This document shows positions 1-9,448 of a stretch of 64,000 nucleotides of DNA, piece after piece. The stretch lies in assembly GCA_029204225.1 (NCBI GenBank), contig CM055110.1:32730240-32794239 (forward strand), given 5' to 3'. A program made the position numbers and the translations under genes. Source of the DNA: Diphasiastrum complanatum (Eukaryota; Streptophyta; Lycopodiopsida; Lycopodiales; Lycopodiaceae). Under the pieces are notes generated by a model. The model was not told the DNA's origin and ran no database searches. It was given only the letters and a program-made list of their open reading frames with translations. Each line of letters begins with the position of its first letter. The first letter of the stretch is position 1.

Positions 1-781
1 AGAAGTTCAATATGTTGAATTGTAAGAGTATAGAAACACCTATGGTGGAAAATGTAAAGGACTCTAACAAAGGTGATGAAAGATCCTTTGTGGACATCAC
101 ACTTTTTAGAAGTCTTATAGGCTCCTTAATTTGGCTCACAATAACTAGACCTGACATAAGCTTTAGTGTTCATACGTTGAGCTAGGCTATGCAAAATCCT
201 ACTATCTATCATTGGAAAATGGCCAAGAGAGTGCTTAGATATATATCTTCAACTTTTGATTTTGATTTATTGTATAAAAGTGAAGATCTTTCTATTATTG
301 GTTATTCTGACTCGAATTTTGCAAGTGATAGAGCAGATCAAAAATCTACAAGTGCCTATGTCATATATCTTGGAGGAAACTTGATATCTTGGCTTTCCCA
401 AAATCAAGATATTGTATCACTCTCTTCATGTGAAGCTGAGTACAAGGCACTCACTACAACAACAAAGGAAGTGTTTGGATCAAGAGGTTACTAGTGGAAC
501 TAAAGATAATCTTGGAATAGGATCTACCTATGATCATTTGTGACAACATTTCAGCTCAAGCCCTTGCCAACAACCCAATATTCCATGCAAGGAGCAAGCA
601 TATCGAAGTTGCACATCACTTCGTGAGAGAGAAGCTCATTGGAGGGGAAATTAATTTGGAGCACATCGACACATCATCTTGTATTGCTGATATGCTCACC
701 AAACCGTTGAGCAAAAGTACCTTCATCAAGCATAGAGCCAATCTTGGAGTTATACCAAGATCCATGTTCAAATCGTTATAG
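1..781 (+). pseudogene. Copia pol 3' end (RT tail and RNase H), decayed
   Basis: This is the C-terminal part of a Ty1/copia polyprotein, cut off by the window start. The translation runs through the hallmark ITRPDISF segment (about 130-170), then the RNase H segment with SDSNFASD, SSCEAEYKAL and, after a break, HARSKHIEVAHHFVRE and ADMLTKPLS, and stops at 779-781. Three lesions are visible: a TAG at about 184 where relatives have Gln (LSQ), a one-base loss near 475 where relatives read LLWLRRLLMEL or similar, and an in-frame TAG near 519. The order of motifs and the PPT plus LTR directly downstream make the family call secure. It cannot encode an active enzyme. Confidence 0.93.
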
Positions 782-790
782 ATCATTTTT

Positions 791-798
791 AGGAGGAG
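791..798 (+). other. Polypurine tract of copia element C
   Basis: AGGAGGAG lies directly before the LTR start TGTTAATATT. This is the expected position for the plus-strand primer of an LTR retrotransposon. Confidence 0.75.
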
Positions 799-1591
799 TG
801 TTAATATTGGAAAAACAATCCATATTGATTTCTTGGCGTGCTACAAATGTTGTACCATGCAAGTATGTAGCTCATATATGAAACATGCCAAGTTTTGCCT
901 ACATAGAACTCGAGCTACATGGTTATGTAATGTCTAGATTGAAGAACACAACTTGCATATAGTTTGTAGACATACAATTAGCAAAGTCATGCTTGTAGGA
1001 ACTCGTGGCAATTCACATGCATTAATTGTAAGTGATCCATAGTGACATGCAAGGTATGCACAAAGTGTAATGGATACATGCATGATGATTTGTAATTTGC
1101 TAGTTAGAAGTAGCACACTTGTAAAGTTGGTAGAATCTCATGCATGGCAAGTGACAAATGTCACATAGACTCTAGATGTCACTTTAGTTGTCATTTTCGA
1201 ATAGATGGATGTGGTTCTACCTTGAGCTACTTCAAACTCCATAAATATGTGTAGCTCTCCTCATAATCAATGATGAAGAACCAAAGTCTTGTAGCTACCT
1301 CATGCCATTTTGGATCTAAACTATTTTGCTTGTTATCTCTCTAGCTTTCTCTCTCTAACTCGTGTTGAAGCTAATGCTAATACACTGAAATCTTGTACTT
1401 GTGCTCATTATTTGATTCATTGCTATCATATTCAGTTGCTTAGCATGCTAGATTGTGGTTAAGCCATTTCTTCTGAACTAGATCTTGCTAATCAATCTAG
1501 AATCAGGTTACTGTGCCAATCACAAAGCTTAATCAAGATCAATCATACGTGTGGACATTCTCCACACGTGTGAATTCTGGAAATTTTGTCA
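799..1591 (+). repeat. LTR of copia element C
   Basis: The 793-bp segment starts TGTTAATATT right after a polypurine tract and ends TTTTGTCA right before a tRNA-Met primer-binding site. It is therefore bounded like a genuine LTR on both sides. On its left is the end of pol and on its right a leader and gag start, so it serves as 3' LTR of one copy and 5' LTR of the next, or marks a recombinant. A TATA-like CATAAATATG lies near 1249, and a CACACGTGTG palindrome near 1563. I saw no second LTR of this family in the window. Confidence 0.85.
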
Positions 1592-1603
1592 TGGTATCAG
1601 AGC
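1592..1603 (+). other. Primer-binding site, tRNA-iMet type
   Basis: TGGTATCAGAGC abuts the LTR. It is the usual plant copia site complementary to the 3' end of initiator methionine tRNA. Confidence 0.9.
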
Positions 1604-2360
1604 CAAATTAAGCTTTGCATGCTAACATCTATGATTGTACAAGAAACTGAGAGCTAAATCAAGCAAAAAAGTAGTTCTGCACTTTTTCTCATCTTTCTCT
1701 GAAGTGTATTTGGATCCAATCGGATTGAAACTGATCTTTCAGACCTGAAATGTGGTAGTACGGAATTCTGGAATTCCGCACGTGTGAAAACCAGAGATTT
1801 TTAGTCCCTTTGTTCTCCTTGCTTATAGATACAAAGATAGTAGTGTTATAGCTTAATGGAAAGCTTATGATATGTACTTTCCATATAAATTGAGACCAAA
1901 TCAATTTGATGTGTCTATCAAGAGTTATAAGCTCTTAAAGAGGATAAGGATAGGTCCAAAATCCGAGTGACAACATTTTGATTTGATTCAATCTTGCTTT
2001 GTTCTGAATCCATTGTTTTGAGCATCCTACACAAGAAACTGAAGATCAAGACTGAATTTGAAGTGATGAACACTTTTTGAGCCTTTTGAAAGTCAATTGT
2101 GTTTTATTTTGAAGCATTGCACACGTGCCAAAAGTAGGATTCAAACTAGCCAATGTGTCTCAATCCACTTTGTGTGTCTGATCTAGATAACTTGTTTTGT
2201 GGAATATTTGAGTGTCATCTCAAATATAGTTGCAAGTGTTTCACATAGGAAGGTAGTACATCCTTGAAAATACCTATAGGGAAAGAGAGCATCAACTTTA
2301 AGTCTAATTGGAACAAGCTCAAACATATCTCAGTGCAATAACTAAGAAGATTTCATTAAA
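1604..2360 (+). other. Untranslated leader of copia element C
   Basis: This 757-bp AT-rich stretch between primer-binding site and gag start has no convincing reading frame. It holds two further ACGTG-containing palindrome relatives (near 1778 and 2121). Packaging signals would be expected here but cannot be seen by eye. Confidence 0.6.
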
Positions 2361-2495
2361 ATGGCATCTCAGCGAGGATATCTTCTAGAAGCTAGTGAAA
2401 GACTAAACACTTCTAATTACTCAATTTGGAAGTTCATAATGGAGTCTATTTTGATACTCCAGGATGTTATGGATATTGTGCTTGGTGTTGAGGAG
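2361..2495 (+). pseudogene. Copia gag N-terminus, truncated after 45 codons
   Basis: The ATG at 2361 opens a frame starting MASQRGYLLEASERL and containing SNYSIWKF.MESILILQ and VMDIVLGVEE. It aligns by eye to the Gag N-termini of elements A and B in this window (MESNDRLTS/NYSTWKVRMESLL type). The frame is cut exactly at 2495, where the LTR-like TGTGGGG sequence begins, so a later insertion or rearrangement removed the rest. No continuation was found on the plus strand. Confidence 0.85.
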
Positions 2496-3311
2496 TGTGG
2501 GGTCGAAGATCTCTCATAGTATAACCCTTCCACCTGTCAACAAAGGTTAGATCACTGGATAGGTGCCTAACTATGCATAGATGCTACTTTTAGTTAATTT
2601 CCTACTTTCTCCCTTAACTCTACTCAGCACTATACTACTCCTCTTTAACTCTACTCCTCTACACTAACATTCAGCATAGTTCTGGTTTAAGGGAAGGGAT
2701 GGAGAAGAAGAGATTGAGAAGAGAAGAGAAAGGGAGAGAAAGAGAGTGAGGGTGGAGGTTAGCTCAAATGCTGCTTATGCTTGCTAATGGAAAAACATTC
2801 ACTATGGCAAACAATAAAACATGGAAATGGAAAGCAATAGAAAACACAACCAAGAGCAATAGCAAGTAGTGAATAGCAAATGAGGATGCTTCTCTTCCAA
2901 AAATGGTAGAGTTTCCTCCTTCTCATTAAGCATGGAAATAGTGTACAAATGGTGCCTTTTTATAAAATGGGGAAGGCCCTTGCCCCTCAATCTTATTGTC
3001 TAATATTCACAATGATCCTAACCGTTCATCTTGGACCCAACTTGATCCAAGGGTCCACAAAAAGTACATTAGAAATCACAAGATTCATGTGAGTCCCAAT
3101 TCGGACCCAACTCTAAAAAGTGAAGTTTAAAAATGACATTGGGCCTCTAGTTTTATTTAAATTACAAGGCCCAAGTCAAGTTTATTTTATTTACAACTTC
3201 AATTGCGTGCTCATTAAGTCATGGGCTTATACATGCAGGATGCCATACCCTCGCAACACATTTTATTGGAGAATATTATTTATTTATTCTTTGTTGGGAA
3301 TACCCCCAACA
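2496..3311 (-). repeat. Probable LTR flanking the unknown decayed gene
   Basis: The 816-bp block begins TGTGGGG and ends CCCCAACA, imperfect inverted ends of LTR type. It interrupts gag at its left edge, and the neighbouring minus-strand gene runs about 30 bases into it. It contains a purine-rich GAGA stretch (about 2700-2760). I did not find a matching second LTR near 5900-7000 and no clear polypurine tract, so the LTR call is tentative. Confidence 0.4.
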
Positions 3312-5880
3312 GGACCCACGACCTGAAGTAGTGTCGATCCCTCGGCACTCTGCCGGTTTAGTAGAGCGTTCTCTTGGACCGCCTCTGGTGGATGAGATAT
3401 CCCGTAACGTCTTCCATGAAGTTGAGATGGTCCAGTTTCTTCAAGTCCTTTGGCATGTGAAAGAACTTGTGAACTCCTGTCAACCATTCCCGATCCACCC
3501 ATGCTTGGAATCGTTTTGTCTAGGGATCACCAAGGAATGCAGCTCGGTAATAGACACGAGCGATTGGTAGCTGGTCTTCGACTTTGTCGGAAGCGAGCGT
3601 CTTATTTGGATAAAAAAATATGGAGGGAAGAAAATCATCCCATTTCTGTCTGCCCTTGGTCCTGGCCTTCGGACCCTTGATCTGGTTGAAATCCCCCTGC
3701 TGCCTGCTGGCTCTGGTCTTGGCTGGTACTAGCCTGTGCAGCGTCAAAATTAGGTGGAAGTGGAGTTACCAAGGGGGAGGGCTGGACCTTCAATTTGATG
3801 TATTTCTGGCATGCCTTGAGGGCTTGCTTGGCCTAGGCGAGCTCTTGCGTTGCGCTTTCCCGATACTTATTGAAGTCCGTCTGGTAGCTGTTCAGGATTT
3901 GGCTATAAATCTGCACCTGACACCGTAGAAGATTCATCTCTGATTGGGAAAGCGGCCTTGTGTCCGGTGCAGATTGAGCTAACCAGACAAGCTTCTCATC
4001 TTGTAAGGCTTTAACCTCCATCCCCAGGCACGTGTTCTCTGCTTCCAAAAGTGTAAGTTGCACCTGGATGGGGGCAAGCCATTGGGATGCTTCAGTTTGA
4101 AGCTCCCGCACCCTTGTGGAGGCCTTTGTCAGCGCTTTGGAGTGGCTTTGAATATATTTGTTTAGGACCTCCTCCTTCTACTGCAACTTGGCAATCTCCT
4201 GGTGCCTTGCTTGTTTGTGCTGTTGAGCTAGAATCAGCTCTTACTGCAGCTTGGTGAGGTCTGTTTGCAGCTGTGTATTATTTGTTGCCAACTATGGTAC
4301 CCTGCTTTCCAGAATAGCTTTGGCTGCTACCGCATCCAGGAGGTATTTTCCTAGGGTTTGGTACACCGTCGTTAGATCCGTGGGAGCAGCTGGTACACTG
4401 GCACTGACAGGGGCTTGTGTTGTATCGGCCCCGATGACTTGTGGAATTCTGTCGTCATTGTCTTCGATCAGGTTTTCATTTATGCTGATGCCATCTGGGG
4501 CGGTAGGGTCAGTCCGATCTGGTGACTCTACAAAAATTATTTGTACAAATGTGTCATTAGGCAGCAGTTGGCTGCCCTTGACAACCTTTGGCGAAGCGGG
4601 TGGGGTGTGAGAAACAACTTTGGAAACAGGGGCGAGGACGGTTTGTCCGAACGAGAGGATGGGAGGAACAGTGGGGAACTGAAGGGTGGTGTGGAGTATG
4701 GAAGAAGGTGAGGATGGAGTGGAAAGTGTCTGGCGTGGGGGTGAAAAATTGATAACTTGCATTCATGCCAGAGTGTCGGAGGACAGTTGCAAATCGGAAG
4801 GGTTGAATGTGAGAGGAGCAACGGTGGTGGCAGGAGTAATGGAGGATGCGATGGTGATGGATGGAGCAGCGGACACTGGAAGAGAAGTAGGAGTGGTATC
4901 AACAGAAGAAACGGGGATGGAGACAGAAACAGATGTGGATGGAATAAGAAGAGAGGTAGCGACAACAGAAATTGGAGTGGGGGTTTGCACGGAAGACGAA
5001 GTGGCGATGGTTGATGGAGTAGTTAATGCGGCAGTGGAGACATGTCATTGGGTAACCAGTGGAGATGTGGATGTAGAGGCAGCGCCACACATTTGTTTGC
5101 TGGCCGCTGTATTAATGACTGCAGGTTGGGATGAGGTAGATGCTTGAGATGGTGGGTAAAGGTTAGTATGTGGCACAAGGGTAGATAGGAGGGATGAGCA
5201 TTGGAAGCCATGCACTTTCACCTCGAGAAATACGCAGGCAAAGTTACACAACAGGGGGCCTGTTGCGATTCGCTCACGATTGTTGGGTTTGATGGAGTTT
5301 GTTAGTTCTCGAATAAGGAAGCTATGCCAGTCGTATGGCACAACGGAGGGATTAGGGAATTCCATAAAGGATTCCACTATTTGACTCAGTAGCGTAGACT
5401 GGATTCTGTCCTTGCGAATTGTGAAAATAACCAAAAAGTTATTCAACAGATGTGCAGCTGTCTGGATGACGGGTTCCGTGATAGCTTTTATCAGGTAACC
5501 ATTGTTAGTCTGGATGGAGATTTCTGGTGTAGTTTGGGTGACGAATGGTTTGATCAGAGCTCTGGCGTGGCGATGGGAGATGGGTTGACGACACCGGACA
5601 TAATGTCAACCGTGATCATCGAGTCGGCGTTAATCCTGACCTTGTACGTGGTACCTTGGTACAGGAGTGGAAACGAGCCTTGTCCTCGTCCCAGGTGGCA
5701 TAAGCGTGAAGGGCGAGGCCATGTTAATCTCAGAATGGAAGAGCGCCAAGTAAAAACCCATTGCTTCAAGGAGGGGCCCAGCTGTCTGCAGCCATGGTTG
5801 GATCAAAGTGTCAGAGGGTAGAGGATGTCATCCTGGATCATCTGTTTGGCGCCAGAGTCTTCAGAGGATGAGGAGGCCAT
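3280..5880 (-). pseudogene. Unrecognised long gene, decayed, coiled-coil and S/T/P-rich
   Basis: I do not recognise this protein. Reading on the minus strand from the ATG at 5880 (MASSSSEDSGAKQMIQDD), one can follow about 860 codons with several frame changes and stops. An N-terminal folded part includes INADSMITVDIMSGVV, PYDWHSFLIRELTNS and ATGPLLCNFACVFLEV. A Ser/Thr/Pro-rich linker follows (about 4760-5200), then a charged helical, probably coiled-coil part (about 3840-4300: LQTEASQWLAPIQVQLTLLE), a Gln-rich stretch, and a tail with KFFHMPKDLKKLDHLNFMED. Stops at about 4238, 4178 and 3526 fall where CAA or CAG is expected. The gene runs into an LTR-like block, so it may be the cargo or gag-like ORF of a non-autonomous LTR element. 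No reverse transcriptase or protease is present. The opposite-strand frames here are antisense artefacts. Confidence 0.6.
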
Positions 5881-6960
5881 GTTTGCAATGATGATTAGTG
5901 GTCGAAAAAGTCAAAAAAGTAAAAAACGGTGGAAAATGGAAGGAAACAGTAGAAAATTGAGAATAATGAGTGTTGGATGACAATGATTGCAGTTCAGAGT
6001 GCAGATCGGTGTTTGATATGAGCAGATGACAGCTGGTAGGAAGTTTGGTTGAAAACAAAAAACTTGGTATTTTCAGTGGAAATTTTGGCAGAGCTTTGCT
6101 AGCAAAGGTGACAAATGACTTGAATTCAGCCCTTGTATAACGGACTTTAGAGTGCGTATTAGGTGAAATTCACTTTTCCTTATTCAGTTCCACCCAAATT
6201 TTGGAAGGCACCTTCTTCACAAAATTCTAAGACCTCAGGGAAGTCTGCGAGAGTTCATAAGGTGATTTGACTGCTATGCGAAGGTTCTGCGAGGGTTCAG
6301 ACTGTCTGCAAGGGTTCAACTCTCGTAGGAAGTGATCTCTCACACAACTTGTTCTTGTAATTGGATTTTCAAGATCAAACCATGTAGGCAGGCTAATTTC
6401 ACTGCTCTGATTCCATTTAGGCACCTTGCGAGAGTTGGTAAGTTGATCTTGATGCTCTGCAAGGATTTTGAAAATTCTGCTTCTGGAAACTCTCGCATAC
6501 ACTAAAAAATTATGATTCCTCCATCAGAACATCTTGCAGAGATTTTCATGGATGCATCTAGGTCAGATCTGGTGACTGTCCAATTTTCAAGAGCTATCTT
6601 CCAAGGGATTTCAAAAAATCATGAAAAAAGTGCTTCTTCAGAGTGTTTTCTGACAAGATCTCGAGATTTTTTGATTTTTAACTTTTGTAAACTGGTAATC
6701 AGCTTCATCCAGGCTTGATCTGACTGTTGGTAGTGCTCTAGAAGTTTTGATGGATTCTTGGTAGTAGATCCCTTAGTCAGTCTGATGATCTGCTTCCTTT
6801 TTGATCCTATCAGGATCTGGATCCTCCTTGGATTCTGATGGATTTCTCCGATCCTGCCAGATCTGGCTGAATCTTGATGGATTTAGCTTGATTTGGCTTG
6901 ATCTCCTTAGATCTAGCGATAATGGCTGAGCAGATAAGCTTTTTGTAATGTGCCACCCCC
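5881..6960. other. No gene seen; imperfect short direct repeats
   Basis: This is upstream of the unknown minus-strand gene and may be its leader. Short words recur, such as TGCGAGAGTT / TGCGAGGGTTC (6245-6490) and GATCTGGAT / GATTTGGCTTGATCT (6780-6920). No protein family is recognisable in any frame. Confidence 0.4.
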
Positions 6961-6977
6961 AATCTGGATCTGTCTTA

Positions 6978-7990
6978 CTATGGTGGCCAGTACTTGTGCA
7001 ACCGGCTACCATTGATGGGTTTGTCGAAGGGCATCCCATCAAGCTTAAAAGGAAAAGATGAAAAAGTAGACATCATTAATGAATCCTCTCTTTCACTCTC
7101 TACACCCTCACACTCATCCTCATTAATAAGGTTAGCTTGCTTAGATTGGTTCTTCTTCTTGAAACAGTTTGATGCATAATGTCCTTTCTTTCCACAAAAA
7201 AAACACTTGATCTTTGACAACTTCTTCTTGCCACTGGATGTTGCACCTTGTGAGGACTGATCCTCACCACCTTCTTTGGCTTTGTCCTTCTTGAAGTGTT
7301 GTTGTCCTTTGCCCTTGCCTCTTGACTTGTATCTGATGAAGAGTGCTTTGTAATCTCCACCATCTTTCAATGAAAGTCTGTTGATCCTTAGCATCTTGTT
7401 CTCTTGCCTGCTTTCTTCAGCAATGAGACCACCTTGCAGTGTCTCCAAGGATGGAAGATCCTCTCTGACAACATAAGTCTACACAATATTGTCATACTCA
7501 TCTCTAAGTCCATTTAGGACTACTTTAACAAGTTCAGTGTTCTTAAGAGCATCACTAATACTAGCTAACTCTTGATGAAGATCCTTAACTCTCATGACAT
7601 ATGATGAAGCACTCTCATCTACTCTCTGATAACTTAGAAATATTTGGTTCCTAAGTGTAAGCAATCTAGAAGTATTTTTGATTTCATAGATTGTTTTTAG
7701 AGTATCCCAAGCTTCCTTGGCAGTGGTGCATGTACTGATCTCTCTTAACACTTCATTGGTAACATTCATTTTTATAAAATGAAGGGCAATTCTGGTTCTT
7801 TTGTGGAATGTTGCAGCTTCATTAGGTGCAACAGGCTCTTCTTCAGCTCCACTCACAATATCCATTACATCCTGTAGAATCAACAATGATTCCATTCTGA
7901 TCTTCCACATTGCATAATTGGAAGATGTTAATCTCTCACTGTTCTCTAAGAAATGTGAAGACGAAGACTTCTTCTTGGTGAGAAATTCTA
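6978..7990 (-). pseudogene. Copia gag, decayed, with CCHC zinc knuckle
   Basis: This is the Gag of a third copia family. In one minus-strand frame it reads SERLTSSNYAMWKIRMESLL, then the UBN2-type Gag domain (MNVTNEVLREISTC, EAWDTLKTIYE, TSRLLTLRNQIF, LVKVVLNGLRDEYDNIV). A TAG at about 7477 stands where Gln is expected. The frame then continues through ETLQGGLIAEESR, a basic linker and the nucleic-acid-binding knuckle CFFCGKKGHYASNC (about 7160-7205). No ATG is visible at the expected start near 7985. The frame runs off into unrelated sequence below about 7030, so protease and pol are missing. Confidence 0.9.
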
Positions 7991-8705
7991 GTAATGATAA
8001 AAAATGGAGTTGAAAGGATGTCGCTTGCTATCTCAATCTAGGATCTAACATAGATGTTGATCCACCCTATGAAATCTAGCAACAAATTTGAGAACAAATT
8101 CTCAATACAAAAAATCAATCTATCTTGAATTTGGATTTTGCTTGTCAAAAAAGAAGAAGCACATGCAAGCAAGAAGTCTACTGATAAACTCTCTACGAAC
8201 TTACTTTCAACTCAAACATAGTAATATGTGTGAAATGAAAAGTCTAAGACCTCAGAACACTCACTTCTATTCAATCCTATTTGATTGACAATGAAAATTG
8301 ATGAAAATGGTGAAAAAGATAGATGTGTGCTCACTTTGGCATATCCCACGAGTTGAGTACCCTCTCAAACTCTGATTGCCTAAAACTCTTCTAAAAACAA
8401 ATCAAATTGATTTAGAAACAAAAGCAACACATTCTACTCTCCAATACTTATCCAACAAGCTATAGAACATCAAATTTGGATCATTTCTTGAGAAGTAGCA
8501 CTCATTAATGAGGGCTGATTTCACACGTGTGAGCTCTCTGTCCATACAGAGCTCCGCTGGATCATATCAGCCTTGATTTTATCCACTTATGGTCCACAAA
8601 TTGCTTGTTTCTCAGCAAGTTTGAATCCTTCTCCAAAATCCGAGTTCTTGCAAGCAAAAACACTAATGATCTGATGTATATACCCTCACCTCTTCAAATC
8701 ATGAA
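7991..8705 (-). other. Untranslated leader of the minus-strand copia relic
   Basis: This AT-rich sequence lies between the degenerate primer-binding site and the gag relic. A TCACACGTGTGA palindrome lies near 8520. No reading frame looks coding. Confidence 0.5.
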
Positions 8706-8717
8706 GCTCTGAAACCA
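8706..8717 (-). other. Primer-binding site, one mismatch
   Basis: On the minus strand this reads TGGTTTCAGAGC. It matches the tRNA-iMet site of the other copia elements except for one base, and it abuts the TG of an LTR. Confidence 0.75.
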
Positions 8718-9440
8718 TGTGAAGTTTTTAGCATGTGTGAACTTCACTACACACCCTACAAGATCTTACTGAGGTGTTGTGATTCACAAGATTGATCAAA
8801 GAACAGTATGCTTGAAAAATCTAAGGCAAGAGCACAATGGCATACATCTGATGAAAAAATCTAACTCTTCACTATGAGAAATGAATGTCATAAATAATTC
8901 TAAGTGTTCAGTATGGGAAAAAGAGGCCGCTCTTGGGCAGAGAGAGAAAATCATACATAGGAAACTTGCGTAGAGAGAGAATGAGTCCAAAACACCAAAA
9001 TCTCAATATTCACTATATGGCAAAACATGCCCAGCTTTCCCTACATGAGAGAGACTCAAATTCCTATAGTGGAGTTGCATGGAAAGTCCTCTTAACTGAA
9101 CTAATTCACCTACCAGAGATCCACATGTGTAACTGCATGCATGTATGGTGCATGTATTGCATGTCAACTCATAAAATTGCCTAGACATGTGTAGATCACA
9201 GAAACTACTTTGCATGTTGCATGCACTGATTGCATGTGGCTTGCATGCATACAGTAAGACTTTGCATGCTATCAAAACATCTGCATATCATCATAATGGA
9301 ACCTATCAAACTCAAATCCGAGCTACACTAGAAGCATATGTGCTCAATTCACACTCCTTATATGTACAACATGAAATCTAGTGGAAATTATCATGGACAT
9401 GACCCCAAACCCGAGATAGGAAGATAATATTTTAATAATC
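8718..9440 (-). repeat. 5' LTR of the minus-strand copia relic, outer edge uncertain
   Basis: The inner edge (TGTGAAGTTTTT at 8718) is fixed by the adjoining primer-binding site. The sequence is rich in TGCATG words between 9130 and 9270. The outer edge was not found; the inverted-duplication arm begins at about 9449, so the LTR may be truncated there. Confidence 0.55.
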
Positions 9441-9448
9441 TTCACAAG

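Noticed and set aside
4251-5147. Plus-strand frames of 119 and 153 codons
   Set aside because: They are antisense to the longer, better-structured minus-strand gene relic and have low-complexity Gly/Val/Glu content.
6227-7042. Minus-strand frames of about 90 codons
   Set aside because: They run through short repeated GATCTGG and GCGAGAGTT words and resemble no protein.
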